NCBI GenBank assembly: GCA_031376455.1
Contig: JANMDU010000122.1
Coordinates: 1-64,000 of the forward strand
From: JANMDU01 sp031376455
Lineage (GTDB): Bacteria; Pseudomonadota; Gammaproteobacteria; Burkholderiales; Burkholderiaceae_C
Direction: 5' to 3'
DNA length: 64,000 bases
Shown: positions 52,655-61,310 of the stretch, in pieces
How positions within the stretch are numbered: the stretch's first letter is position 1
Layout of the letters: the number at the start of each line of letters is the position of its first letter
Notes under the pieces: model-generated
Databases searched by the model: none
Told to the model about the DNA's origin: nothing
What the model saw: only the letters and a program-made list of their open reading frames with translations
Made by a program: the position numbers and the translations under genes

Positions 52655-53674
52655 ATGAAAAATCTTTCAAACACCGCTTTATCCATGCTCGATCTGGTGG
52701 CTGTGCGCGAAGGCGGCACGACGCGCCAAGCTTTGCAGATTGCGCTGCAAACCGCGCAGCATGTGGAGCGGCTCGGCTTCAAGCGCTATTGGCTGGCGGA
52801 GCATCACAACATGGCGGGCGTGGCCAGCTCGTCGACTGCCGTGCTGATAGGCCACATCGCTGGCGGTACGCAAACGATCCGTGTGGGCTCGGGCGGCATC
52901 ATGCTGCCCAACCATGCGCCGCTGGTCGTTGCAGAAGCTTTTGGCACGCTCGCCGAGCTGCATCCAAATCGCATTGATTTGGGGCTTGGCAGAGCGCCCG
53001 GCACGGATCAATACACGATGCGCGCCTTGCGCCGTCACAACACGGAAAGCGCCGATGATTTCCCGCGCGAAGTGGCCGAATTGATGAGCTATCTCGCGCC
53101 TGCGCAAGAGGGGCAGCGGATCACGGCGCATCCCGGCGCGGGCACGCAAGTGCCCATTTGGTTGCTGGGATCCAGCCTCTTTTCAGCGCAACTTGCAGCG
53201 CAGATGGGCTTGCCTTACGCTTTTGCTTCGCACTTTGCGCCGGCCATGCTGTTGCAGGCATTAGAGATTTACCGCCGCACCTTCAAACCGTCCGCCCAGC
53301 TAGCCAAGCCCTACGCCATCATCGGCGTGCCCTTGATCGCTGCACCCACCGACGAAGAAGCCCAGTTTCTAGCCAGCAGCGTGTACCGACGAATCTATGG
53401 CATGTTGACTGGCCGGCGCGGCAAACTGCCCTTGCCCGATGCAGATTTCATGAGCAGTATTGATGCCGCAGGCCGCGCGGCGATTCATGATTTCTTAGCC
53501 GCTGGCGCAATTGGCTCACCTGAGACCGTGCGCGACAGTTTGCAAAACTTGCTTGATCAGACTCAAGCCGACGAGATCATGCTCGTCTGCGACGTTCATG
53601 ATCCCGCCCTACGCTTGCGTTCGCTGGATATTGCAGCGCAAGTGATGCGGGAAGCCGAAGCCGCTTTAGCTTAG
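52655..53674 (+). CDS. LLM-class flavin-dependent oxidoreductase (luciferase-like)
   Basis: 339 residues of the bacterial-luciferase-like TIM-barrel monooxygenases, closest in pattern to the YhbW/MsnO8-type group: LSMLDLVAVREGGTTRQAL, YWLAEHHNMAGVASSSTAVL, RVGSGGIMLPNHAPLVVAE, IDLGLGRAPGTD. It would use FMNH2. The substrate is unknown. It is convergent with, and overlaps by 4 bases, the dienelactone hydrolase gene. Confidence 0.92.
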   Translation: MKNLSNTALSMLDLVAVREGGTTRQALQIALQTAQHVERLGFKRYWLAEHHNMAGVASSSTAVLIGHIAGGTQTIRVGSGGIMLPNHAPLVVAEAFGTLAELHPNRIDLGLGRAPGTDQYTMRALRRHNTESADDFPREVAELMSYLAPAQEGQRITAHPGAGTQVPIWLLGSSLFSAQLAAQMGLPYAFASHFAPAMLLQALEIYRRTFKPSAQLAKPYAIIGVPLIAAPTDEEAQFLASSVYRRIYGMLTGRRGKLPLPDADFMSSIDAAGRAAIHDFLAAGAIGSPETVRDSLQNLLDQTQADEIMLVCDVHDPALRLRSLDIAAQVMREAEAALA

Positions 53675-54579
53675 GTCACGATTGTTAAATGCTGCTTGAA
53701 AAAAGCAGTCGTCCGTTCCCAAGCGAGTTTTGCTGCAGCTGCATCAAAGCGCGGCGTGGTGTCGTTGTTGAAGCCGTGTTGTGTGCCCGCATAGATATGC
53801 GCTGCGTGGCGCACATTGGCGGCTTTGAGGGCTGCCTCATAAGCGGGCCAAGCGGCATTGATGCGCTCATCGACGCCAGCAAAGTGGATCTGCAACGGCG
53901 CTTTGACTCGCGCAGCGTCTTCAGCCGCCGGATGATTGCCATAAAACGGAATACCAGCGGCCAAATCTGGCAATTGCGTGGAGAGGTAATGCACCATGCC
54001 ACCGCCATAACAAAAGCCCACAGCGCCGACTTTTCCTGAGTTGTCTGCACGTGCTTTGAGCGCAGCATAGCTGGCCAAAAAGTCTTGCCTAGTCTTAGCT
54101 TGGTCGAGTTTTGCGAATTCTGAGCGGGCTGCATCTTCATTGCCAGGATAGCCGCCCAAGGGCGTGAGCGCGTCGGGAGCGAGAGCCACATAGCCATCGA
54201 GCGCCAAGCGGCGAGCGATGTCTTCAGTGTGAGGATTGAGGCCTCGGTTTTCGTGAATCACCAACACGCCAGGCAGCTTACCCGTCGCGCCTGCAGGCTT
54301 GGCCACATAGGCTTTGATGCTGCCATAGCCGTTAGGTGACTGGATAGTGATCATCTCAGTGGTGATGCGCTTGTCATCCTTGGCGCTGACTTGCGCGAAG
54401 GCGAAATTCGGCTGCAAGGAGGCAAGGATGCCTACAGCCGTGAGCCCACCCACAGCGAACTTTTGCGCACGATCCAAGAAGCCCCTGCGATCCAAATCGC
54501 CATGGACGTAAGCATCAAACAGGATGAGCAGTTCTTGGTCAAAATCTGCAGCGGTAAGGCGAGGAATAGGTTGCGTCAT
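53671..54579 (-). CDS. Dienelactone hydrolase family protein, Tat-type export signal
   Basis: 302 residues. The N-terminal DRRGFLDRAQKFAVGG (about 31-46) is a twin-arginine-like signal, with a hydrophobic stretch and FAFAQ cleavage near residue 62. The hydrolase part has the Cys nucleophile in VGFCYGGGMVHY, the Asp in FAGVDERINAAW and the His in GTQHGFNND. Dienelactone hydrolases open lactones in aromatic degradation; this exported, larger version has an unknown substrate. Confidence 0.9.
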   Translation of the reverse strand: MTQPIPRLTAADFDQELLILFDAYVHGDLDRRGFLDRAQKFAVGGLTAVGILASLQPNFAFAQVSAKDDKRITTEMITIQSPNGYGSIKAYVAKPAGATGKLPGVLVIHENRGLNPHTEDIARRLALDGYVALAPDALTPLGGYPGNEDAARSEFAKLDQAKTRQDFLASYAALKARADNSGKVGAVGFCYGGGMVHYLSTQLPDLAAGIPFYGNHPAAEDAARVKAPLQIHFAGVDERINAAWPAYEAALKAANVRHAAHIYAGTQHGFNNDTTPRFDAAAAKLAWERTTAFFKQHLTIVT

Positions 54580-54763
54580 CAGAATCTCCAGAAGGTTGTG
54601 TTTGTAAACTTCGATTCAAACCGAAGAAGGAAGTTCTGTAAAGAGCTTATGAAACTGTTTTAAGATCTATCGTTATCGCCTCACCGGCTCTCAGGCTGCA
54701 CATGCTCTTCGTGAAAATGCGGTATCGTGGCATGCATTGAACTCAAAAAATATCAAGGAACAC

Positions 54764-55282
54764 ATGGAAAGATTTCTCGCAAGTGTTGGCTCACTTTTGT
54801 ATGGCATGCGCATCATCATGCTCTTCTTCTACGTTGGCTTGGTGGCGATTATTTTCGGCATCGTTGGAAAATTCTTTCTAGAAACCTACAAGCTAATGTA
54901 CGCCTTGATGTTTAGTGAGCTACAAAAAATAGATCTCATCATCAAAGTGCTTGAGCTGGTTGACATGACGATGGTGGCGCAATTGGTGTGGGTGGTGGCG
55001 CTGGCCGGGGTATCGCTGTTTGTGACTACTGGGCATTTTGATAAAACAGACATGAAGAAACCGGACTGGCTTGATCACGTCAACACCTACAACCTCAAAC
55101 TCAAACTGGCCTTTGCCATCATCTCGATTTCTGGTGTGCATGCCTTGAAGACTTATCTCAGCGGCGAGTTGACTCTCGAAAATATTCAAGTCGTAACGAT
55201 GGTGGCGGTGATTCACTTTACCTTCGTGCTTTCTGCCATTGGCATTTCGATTGCCGAGCGGCTGGCGCGTGAGAAGCCTTAA
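54764..55282 (+). CDS. UPF0114 (YqhA-like) membrane protein
   Basis: 172 residues from the ATG at 54764; AAGGAAC lies 6 bases upstream. A TTG start at 54737 is less likely. Four hydrophobic segments (about 13-33, 55-75, 100-120, 140-160), with the pattern MLFFYVGLVAIIFG and LELVDMTMVAQLVWVVALAG of UPF0114. The function is unknown. About 70 bases downstream is an SRPBCC gene on the same strand. Confidence 0.88.
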   Translation: MERFLASVGSLLYGMRIIMLFFYVGLVAIIFGIVGKFFLETYKLMYALMFSELQKIDLIIKVLELVDMTMVAQLVWVVALAGVSLFVTTGHFDKTDMKKPDWLDHVNTYNLKLKLAFAIISISGVHALKTYLSGELTLENIQVVTMVAVIHFTFVLSAIGISIAERLAREKP

Positions 55283-55351
55283 AGCTCGGGCAACTCCCAT
55301 TCTGCAAAAACCAACTGACCCAGTCAGAGACAACGCCCAAGGAGCACCGAT

Positions 55352-55825
55352 ATGACGGTACAAGCTGAAGTCGATCTGGAATATGAATTTGCCGTCAAAG
55401 CTAAGGCGAAGCCTGTCTTCGCCCTGCTTTCAGACATACCGAAATCGTCGAGTCACTTTCCCAAAGTTCAAGCGATCACGGATCTCGGCAAAGGCATGTT
55501 TCAGTGGGAAATGCAACGCGTTGGAACGCCCCAGATCAACATTCAAACGGTGTATGCCAGCAAATACAAAATCGATGCGAAGAAAAGCGTAGTGAGCTGG
55601 ACGCCAGTAAAAGACGTGGGTAATGCGCAAGTCTCTGGCAGCTGGATGATCACTGATCAAAAGAATTCGACTGCTTTGAAACTCGTTGTGCGAGCGACGG
55701 TGTTTGTACCGCTCCCTGACATCATACAGGCCATCGTGCAGCCGGTCGTTTCCGCTGAATTCGAGAAGTTGCTCGATCAATACATCGCCAATTTGATCGA
55801 AGAATTTGGCGGCGAAGTAGAGTAA
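55352..55825 (+). CDS. SRPBCC-family (polyketide cyclase-like) protein
   Basis: 157 residues with START/SRPBCC helix-grip features: FAVKAKAKPVFALLSDIPKS near the start, QVSGSWMITD and a long C-terminal helix FEKLLDQYIANLIEEFGGE. AAGGAGCACC precedes the ATG. It ends 7 bases before the convergent aroE-like stop. It probably binds a hydrophobic small molecule; no specific ligand can be named. Confidence 0.8.
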   Translation: MTVQAEVDLEYEFAVKAKAKPVFALLSDIPKSSSHFPKVQAITDLGKGMFQWEMQRVGTPQINIQTVYASKYKIDAKKSVVSWTPVKDVGNAQVSGSWMITDQKNSTALKLVVRATVFVPLPDIIQAIVQPVVSAEFEKLLDQYIANLIEEFGGEVE

Positions 55826-55832
55826 ATCCACT

Positions 55833-56663
55833 TCAGACGAGTGAGACTTCGCGCAGATGTTCGGCTGTGGTGCTGGGCAGATCGAAAAATTCTAGATAAG
55901 CTGGGATTTGCTCATAAAGCATGTCGGTGCCGATTTGCGTGGGGCAACCACGCGCTCTGGCAGCGGCGAGAAAGGCTGTGACTTCTTTGGCCATGACAAC
56001 CTCGCCAACGAAAGTTTTTGCATCGAGTCGATCAATGTTGATGGGCAAAGGGTCGCCCTCTTTCATGCCCAGCGGCGTGGCGTTGACGACTAAATCAAAG
56101 CCTGCGGGATCGTTGCTTCCCGTGCTCACTTGCACGTTGGAAAAATTCTCACGAATGCGCACTGCAAGTGCTTCGCTGCTGGCTATGTCCACGTCGTACA
56201 AAGCGATCTCTTCCAGGCCTGCGCCCGCCAGCGATGCGGCGATGGCGCTGCCCACGCCGCCGGTGCCAACGATCAGCGCTCTTTTGCCATGAACATCCAA
56301 CCCCTTGCGCTGCACACCGCGTACAAAGCCTTCTCCGTCAAACATATCGCCGTAGAGCTTGCCATCCACACCGCGCTTCACAGCATTGCAAGCGCCCGCC
56401 ACGCGCACCGCCGGCGAGACGGCATCGAGCAAGCTCAACACGCTGACTTTGTGCGGCATGGTGATCAATGCGCCGCGCATGTTTTCTAGCTTGAACACGC
56501 TGCGCAAAAACTCTGCAAAATGCTCGGGCTTGCAGCCCATGGGCGTGACCATCGTATTGATGCCCGCTTGCTCAAAATACGGGTTGTAGATCAGCGGCGC
56601 TTTAAAGCTGTAGGTGGGCCAGCCGATATGGGCGATGAGCTCGGTGTTGCCGTCGATACGCAT
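55833..56663 (-). CDS. Shikimate/quinate dehydrogenase-like protein (AroE family)
   Basis: 276 residues. The catalytic lysine is in ITMPHKVSVL and the nucleotide loop is GTGGVGSAIAASLAGAG. The shikimate-binding SxSxSP motif of AroE is replaced by WPTYSFKAPLIYNP, and the cofactor-selecting loop carries an acidic residue (ALYDVD), which favours NAD+ over NADP+. Together with a type II dehydroquinase, TRAP transporter and dehydroshikimate dehydratase genes this points to catabolic shikimate or quinate oxidation, not to the biosynthetic AroE. The gene is the distal end of the cluster. Confidence 0.85.
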   Translation of the reverse strand: MRIDGNTELIAHIGWPTYSFKAPLIYNPYFEQAGINTMVTPMGCKPEHFAEFLRSVFKLENMRGALITMPHKVSVLSLLDAVSPAVRVAGACNAVKRGVDGKLYGDMFDGEGFVRGVQRKGLDVHGKRALIVGTGGVGSAIAASLAGAGLEEIALYDVDIASSEALAVRIRENFSNVQVSTGSNDPAGFDLVVNATPLGMKEGDPLPINIDRLDAKTFVGEVVMAKEVTAFLAAARARGCPTQIGTDMLYEQIPAYLEFFDLPSTTAEHLREVSLV

Positions 56664-56696
56664 GGCGTTACTTCATTTTTAAGCGTTTTAAGCACT

Positions 56697-56739
56697 TAGC
56701 CGGCATGTAATACGCGCGGAGTGCTATCAAGTTTATAGC
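56697..56739 (-). repeat. Dispersed 45-bp repeat, copy 14 (aroQ/aroE-like gap)
   Basis: TAGCCGGCATGTAATACGCG then CGGAGTGCTATCAAGTTTATAG. It abuts the aroQ stop and a tail AAGCGTTTTAAGCAC precedes it. Confidence 0.88.
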
Positions 56740-56740
56740 T

Positions 56741-57187
56741 CTAGGTTGATTCAGGAATCGCTGCCGAAACGGCTGCGCGAATGCCCAATAGATAACTCTC
56801 CACGCCAAAGCCCGCAATCTGACCCTTGGCAATCGCCGCAATCACTGAATGGTGGCGGAATTCTTCACGTGCATGGATGTTGCTCATATGCACTTCGATG
56901 ATGGGGCATTTCAAAATCGCCAACGCATCGCGGATGCCGTAGCTGTAATGCGTCCACGCACCTGCGTTGATCACCACGGCTTGTGTGCCATCGCTGTGCG
57001 CCAAATGAATGCGCTGCGCCATCTCGCCTTCGATATTGGTTTGATAGCAGCTCACTGTAGCGCCCAAGTCTTTGCCCAAGGCGATACAAGCTGCATCAAT
57101 ATCTGCGAGCGTAGCCGTGCCATAGGTGGCGGCATCGCGCATGCCAAACATATTCAGATTGATGCCGTTTAAAACAAGGATGTTCAT
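56741..57187 (-). CDS. aroQ: 3-dehydroquinate dehydratase, type II
   Basis: 148 residues. The type II pattern is present: NGINLNMFGMRD with the catalytic tyrosine in YGTATL, the NxxG loop in INAGAWTHYSYGIRDAL and the catalytic histidine in VHMSNIHAREEFRHHS. It reversibly interconverts dehydroquinate and dehydroshikimate. Location in this cluster suggests the catabolic copy. Conditioned on the cluster call; the enzyme class is firm. Confidence 0.95.
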   Translation of the reverse strand: MNILVLNGINLNMFGMRDAATYGTATLADIDAACIALGKDLGATVSCYQTNIEGEMAQRIHLAHSDGTQAVVINAGAWTHYSYGIRDALAILKCPIIEVHMSNIHAREEFRHHSVIAAIAKGQIAGFGVESYLLGIRAAVSAAIPEST

Positions 57188-57263
57188 AAGTGATGCGTTT
57201 TCAAATCAAAGCCTGTGGACTGAACTCAGAGCCTAACCATAACCCAAGCTCAGTGCCCAAGCT

Positions 57264-57291
57264 GGCGAGTCAATATGAGAATCGACTCGCC
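57264..57291. other. 8-bp perfect inverted repeat between dctP and aroQ
   Basis: GGCGAGTC pairs with GACTCGCC over 12 bases. No T-run follows on the minus strand, so it may be an mRNA-processing or stability element rather than a terminator. Confidence 0.45.
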
Positions 57292-57305
57292 TTCTTTACG
57301 TTCAA

Positions 57306-58313
57306 TCAGCGCTTGGCCGCTGTAGATGCTGCCAAGAATTCATTGACCACATCTGCGCCGACTTGCGCAGCATATTTCGCAATCACTGGCTTCATCTTTT
57401 CGACGAATTTAGCGGTTTCGGCCGGGGGGAATTCTGTCACGAGCATGCCTGCGGTTTTCAAATCAGCCAAGTCTTTGCCCAAAGCTGCGCGATTGGTGAC
57501 GCGTTGGAACACGCCCGCCTCGGCAGCAGCGTCGTTGAAGAGTTTTTTCTCGTCAGCGGTCAGCGCATCCCAGAATTTTTTGCTCACCATCACAGATTGC
57601 GGGTTGTACACATGCTTGGTGAGTGCCAAATGCTTTTGCACTTCCGCAAACTTGTTGCCTTTGATTGTGGGGATGGGATTTTCTTGACCATCTACTGCTT
57701 TATTCTCCAGTGCGCCATAGAGCTCAGGAAAAGGCAGTGGGGTCGGGTTCGCATCAAGGGCTTTGACCCAATCCAAATTGATGGGATTAGGAATCACGCG
57801 CAATTTCAAGCCAGCAATATCCTCGACTTTGTTCAAGGGCTTCTTGCTGTTGGTCATGTTGCGAAAGCCCAGCTCCCAGTAGCCTATGCCCACGATGCCT
57901 TTTTCTTCCAAACGAGCGTGCATTTTTTTGCCAAATGGACCGTCCACAATTTTGTCAGCGATCGCTTCGCTTTCAAACATGAAAGGGAAATCGAAAATTG
58001 CAAACGCAGGCACTTGAGAGGCCAGAATGCCGCTGTTCATCACAGCCATTTCAATCGTGCCGCCTTGCACGCCACTCACGTGGAATTGGTCATTACCCAA
58101 TTGCGCAGCTGGGAATACATTGACTTTAATTTTGCCGCCTGATTTAGCCTCGACGATGGATTTAAAGCGATCCATTCCCAGCACAATGGAATGGCCAGCG
58201 TTATTCTGCGTACCGAATTTCACGGTGCGCTCTTTGTAATCTTGCGCACTGGTAAGGCCAGCAGCGACCAAAGCCACCGCAGCGATCACGGTTTTCACAA
58301 ACATTCGTTTCAT
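57306..58313 (-). CDS. TRAP transporter solute-binding protein (DctP family)
   Basis: Periplasmic receptor of a TRAP uptake system. 335 residues with a signal peptide ending near TSAQ. The DctP pattern is KFGTQNNAGHSIVLGMDRFK, FPAAQLGNDQFHVSGVQGG, the arginine in LKLRVIPNPINLDWVKAL, and PFPELYGALENKAVDGQEN. Immediately downstream of the permease genes. Cluster context suggests quinate, shikimate or a related acid as ligand; this is inference. Confidence 0.94.
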   Translation of the reverse strand: MKRMFVKTVIAAVALVAAGLTSAQDYKERTVKFGTQNNAGHSIVLGMDRFKSIVEAKSGGKIKVNVFPAAQLGNDQFHVSGVQGGTIEMAVMNSGILASQVPAFAIFDFPFMFESEAIADKIVDGPFGKKMHARLEEKGIVGIGYWELGFRNMTNSKKPLNKVEDIAGLKLRVIPNPINLDWVKALDANPTPLPFPELYGALENKAVDGQENPIPTIKGNKFAEVQKHLALTKHVYNPQSVMVSKKFWDALTADEKKLFNDAAAEAGVFQRVTNRAALGKDLADLKTAGMLVTEFPPAETAKFVEKMKPVIAKYAAQVGADVVNEFLAASTAAKR

Positions 58314-58402
58314 ACAAGTCTCCTAAAGTTCAGCACAGTACGCTGCGAAAAATGAGATCGGTGCTTGGCGTACAGGTCACGCACCAATCATTTAAAAAGT
58401 TT

Positions 58403-59683
58403 CTATCCGCCCAAGAATTTTGCGGGCCACATCACGATTTGTGGGAACAACACCATGAGGAACAACAAAATAAATTGTGCAATCATGAACGGCAGCACCC
58501 CGCGCGTGACCTTGTCCATGCTGATCTTGCCCACGCCAGCTACCGTGTTAAGCACGGTGCCCACGGGGGGCGTAATGAGACCAATGGCGTTGTTGATGAT
58601 GAACATCACGCCGAAATACACCGGGTCAATGCCTGCTGCTTTGACCAGCGGCATGAGCACAGGCGTGAGAATCAAAATCGTCGGCGTCATATCCATCGCT
58701 GTGCCCACAATGATCACGATGATCATGATGGTGAACATGAGCAAGCGCGGGCTGTCGAGCAATGGTTGCAAGAGCGTCGTGAGCTGCGCGGGCAATTGCG
58801 CCACAGTAATCATCCACGCCGAGACCATCGCCGCCGCCACCAAAAACATCACGACTGCACTGGTTTTGGCCGCTTGAATCAAGATCGGGAGCAACTGCGG
58901 GATCTTGATTTCGCGGTAAACAAACATGGAAATCAACAAGGCATACACAGCAGCCACTACCGCAGATTCGGTGGGCGTAAACACACCGAATTTCAAACCG
59001 CCCACCACAATCAAGGGAAGCCCGAGCGCCAGCAGCGTTTCGCGGAAGGCCTTGATTACTTCAGCGCGCGTCGCTCTTGGAGGAGGCGTGACTTTTTCTT
59101 TGCGTACCAAAATCCACCAAGTGATCCACAGCGACACACCGAGCAAAATACCGGGCACGATGCCAGCCAAGAAGAGCTTGGAAATGGAGATATTGGCTGC
59201 GACTCCAAAAATGATGAACGCAATGGAAGGCGGAATGATGGGCGCAATAATGCTGGCCGAAGCAATCAAGCCCGCAGAGCGCGCAGGATCATGCCCAGCG
59301 CGCACCATCATCGGTAGCAGCAGTGCAGAGAGCGCTGCGGCATCGGCCACCGCAGAGCCGGAGAGCGCCGCCATGATGCAAGCCGCCACAATCGCCACAT
59401 AGCCCAAGCCGCCGGGAATATGGCCAACAAGCGCGAGCGCGAAATTTACAATGCGGCGAGACAGGCCGCCGGCATTCATGATCTCGCCCGCGAGCATGAA
59501 GAAAGGCACGGCGAGTAGAGGAAAGCTGTTCGCGCCTTCAATCACGTTTTGCGCAAGAATTTGAGAATCCCACATACCCAGATGCCACATCAACGCAGCG
59601 CCCGTGAGCAGCAAAGAAAAGGCAATCGGCATGCCCAGCGCCATAGCGCCAAGCAACGCAACAACGAAAATCGCAATGGTCAT
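58403..59683 (-). CDS. TRAP transporter large permease (DctM family)
   Basis: 426 residues with about twelve hydrophobic segments. Typical elements: VPFFMLAGEIMNAGGLSRRI, GSAVADAAALSALLLPMM, IPPSIAFIIFGVAANISI and NNAIGLITPPVGTVLNTVAG. It forms the sodium-coupled channel with the DctQ-type subunit whose gene ends 12 bases upstream. Confidence 0.95.
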   Translation of the reverse strand: MTIAIFVVALLGAMALGMPIAFSLLLTGAALMWHLGMWDSQILAQNVIEGANSFPLLAVPFFMLAGEIMNAGGLSRRIVNFALALVGHIPGGLGYVAIVAACIMAALSGSAVADAAALSALLLPMMVRAGHDPARSAGLIASASIIAPIIPPSIAFIIFGVAANISISKLFLAGIVPGILLGVSLWITWWILVRKEKVTPPPRATRAEVIKAFRETLLALGLPLIVVGGLKFGVFTPTESAVVAAVYALLISMFVYREIKIPQLLPILIQAAKTSAVVMFLVAAAMVSAWMITVAQLPAQLTTLLQPLLDSPRLLMFTIMIIVIIVGTAMDMTPTILILTPVLMPLVKAAGIDPVYFGVMFIINNAIGLITPPVGTVLNTVAGVGKISMDKVTRGVLPFMIAQFILLFLMVLFPQIVMWPAKFLGG

Positions 59684-59695
59684 CCTGAGGCCGCC

Positions 59696-60226
59696 TTACT
59701 TATGTTCGCCATGCGGCATGTCTTCAGATTCGCGAACCGCAGCGAGCTCACCCTCGCTCATCTGCCCGGTGAACAAGCGATACAGATCGCGGGCAATGAT
59801 CAGTCCGCCGAGCACGGCAAACATCAAGCCAACGGAGAAGAATATCGCCATCGAAACTTCCATCGCCGCACTGGTGGAGGTGAGATTGATCTTGGTTTGC
59901 TCCCAAGCGCCTTTGAACAAGACGCCGCACAACGCCAGCATGAACGCCAAGCTTAGAGCAAGGCATATTTTTTTGCCGAGCAATCCGATGCGAGCGATCA
60001 AAAAATCCGTGCCCAAATGACCTTTTTCATTGAGCGCGACCACTGCGCCCATGAAAGTCATCCACACAAACAACCAGCGGGAAAGCTCTTCGCTCACAGC
60101 AATGCCAGAGTTAAAACCATAGCGTAGCACCACGTTGCCAAACACCATGATCACCATGAGCGCAAGGAAGAGCGCCATGGCATACTCCAAAATTTTGCAA
60201 TAGACTTTGATGAATTGATCAATCAT
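59696..60226 (-). CDS. TRAP transporter small permease (DctQ family)
   Basis: 176 residues, four hydrophobic segments. NVVLRYGFNSGIAVSEELSR and WMTFMGAVVALNEKGHLGTD are characteristic. First gene of the DctQ-DctM-DctP set. Confidence 0.94.
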   Translation of the reverse strand: MIDQFIKVYCKILEYAMALFLALMVIMVFGNVVLRYGFNSGIAVSEELSRWLFVWMTFMGAVVALNEKGHLGTDFLIARIGLLGKKICLALSLAFMLALCGVLFKGAWEQTKINLTSTSAAMEVSMAIFFSVGLMFAVLGGLIIARDLYRLFTGQMSEGELAAVRESEDMPHGEHK

Positions 60227-60315
60227 GAATACAATTATGTACCATTCAGTACATTTAAGATGATTTTTGCGTCAAGGGTTTTCACGTAGTTATCACCCTT
60301 GATCGTTAACACCTG

Positions 60316-61233
60316 CTATTTCGCTTTGCGATAGCCTTCGCGCACAGTTTGGCTTTGGCTCGCAGTGAGTTGGGTGAGCGGCGAGCGCACGCGAAGCCAA
60401 GCATCGTCGCCCGTCTGCTCAGCCAGCATCACTTTATAAGCGCTCACAAAAGGCATGCCGGGCTCAAGCGAGAGCAAAGCAAGTAGGTCGCGCATGCGCT
60501 TGTCATCAGCCGCGCTCACATGAGCCGGCGCATCCATCATGCGCCGCATCAGCTGCGGGGCGATATTAGCCAACCCGCAAATCGAGCCAGCGCCACCGAC
60601 GAGTTGTGTCGACATGACATCGGGCTCGCAGCCCACCAGCACAGCGAGCTTTGGGAATTTTTGCGCAAGCATTTTGGAATGCTCGACATTGGCGCTGCTG
60701 TCTTTGATGCTGACCACCACGCCCGGATACTTTTGCATGAGCTCCCCAATCGCCGCTTCGCTCCAACCGATACCGCAGAGACCGGGGAAGTGATACAGAA
60801 TGATCGGCAAGGATTCTCCACTTTGCGCTTGCGTTGCTTGAATGACTTCACTCACATATTCAATCAGCCCTGCATCAGGCTGAGCGTTGTAATAAAAAGG
60901 CGGCATCAGCAAGCCAGCTTTCGCACCGATCTTCGCTGCATGCACCGCGAGCGCAACGGCATCATCGCGTGCCAAAGCGGAGAGGTTAATCACCAACTGC
61001 TCGCCGCGCACGCCAGCGGCGACAAACGCATCCGCCGCCGCGATGCGTTGCAACGTGGTGAACGATGTGCCCTCACCCGTCGTGCCAAACAACGTCAGCC
61101 CATCGCTGCCATCATCAAGAAGGCGCTTGCCATGCGCGATCATGCGTGGCAGATCAATGCTGCCACCTGCTTCAATCGGCGTCAGCAAAGCTGGCCAAAG
61201 ACCAGAAATGGTGTGGCGTGTGTAATCAGTCAT
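60316..61233 (-). CDS. DapA/KdgD-like class I aldolase-dehydratase
   Basis: About 305 residues from the ATG at 61233 (MTDYTRHTISGLWPALLTPI); starts at 61242 or 61257 are possible. The Schiff-base lysine is in VVSIKDSSAN (about residue 164) and the tyrosine in ILYHFPG; LTLFGTTGEGTSFT is the substrate loop. The family includes dihydrodipicolinate synthase, keto-acid aldolases and 5-dehydro-4-deoxyglucarate dehydratases. The substrate here is unknown. It sits between the TRAP genes and the dehydroshikimate dehydratase genes. Confidence 0.88.
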   Translation of the reverse strand: MTDYTRHTISGLWPALLTPIEAGGSIDLPRMIAHGKRLLDDGSDGLTLFGTTGEGTSFTTLQRIAAADAFVAAGVRGEQLVINLSALARDDAVALAVHAAKIGAKAGLLMPPFYYNAQPDAGLIEYVSEVIQATQAQSGESLPIILYHFPGLCGIGWSEAAIGELMQKYPGVVVSIKDSSANVEHSKMLAQKFPKLAVLVGCEPDVMSTQLVGGAGSICGLANIAPQLMRRMMDAPAHVSAADDKRMRDLLALLSLEPGMPFVSAYKVMLAEQTGDDAWLRVRSPLTQLTASQSQTVREGYRKAK

Positions 61234-61267
61234 GATCTTCATTTCATTTTTAAGCAAAATTACCGCT

Positions 61268-61310
61268 GAGCCGGCATATCAACTGCGCAGAGTGCTATCA
61301 AATTAATACT
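61268..61310 (-). repeat. Dispersed 45-bp repeat, copy 15 (between two cluster genes)
   Basis: GAGCCGGCATATCAACTGCG then CAGAGTGCTATCAAATTAATAC. Its last bases overlap the stop codon of the TIM-barrel gene. Confidence 0.88.

Noticed and set aside
57363..58142. Plus-strand open frame of 259 codons
   Set aside because: Antisense shadow of the DctP gene; no recognisable motif.
58352..59317. A long plus-strand open frame rich in His/Asn/Arg
   Set aside because: Antisense to the DctM permease gene; composition is the complement of a hydrophobic membrane protein and no family pattern is visible.
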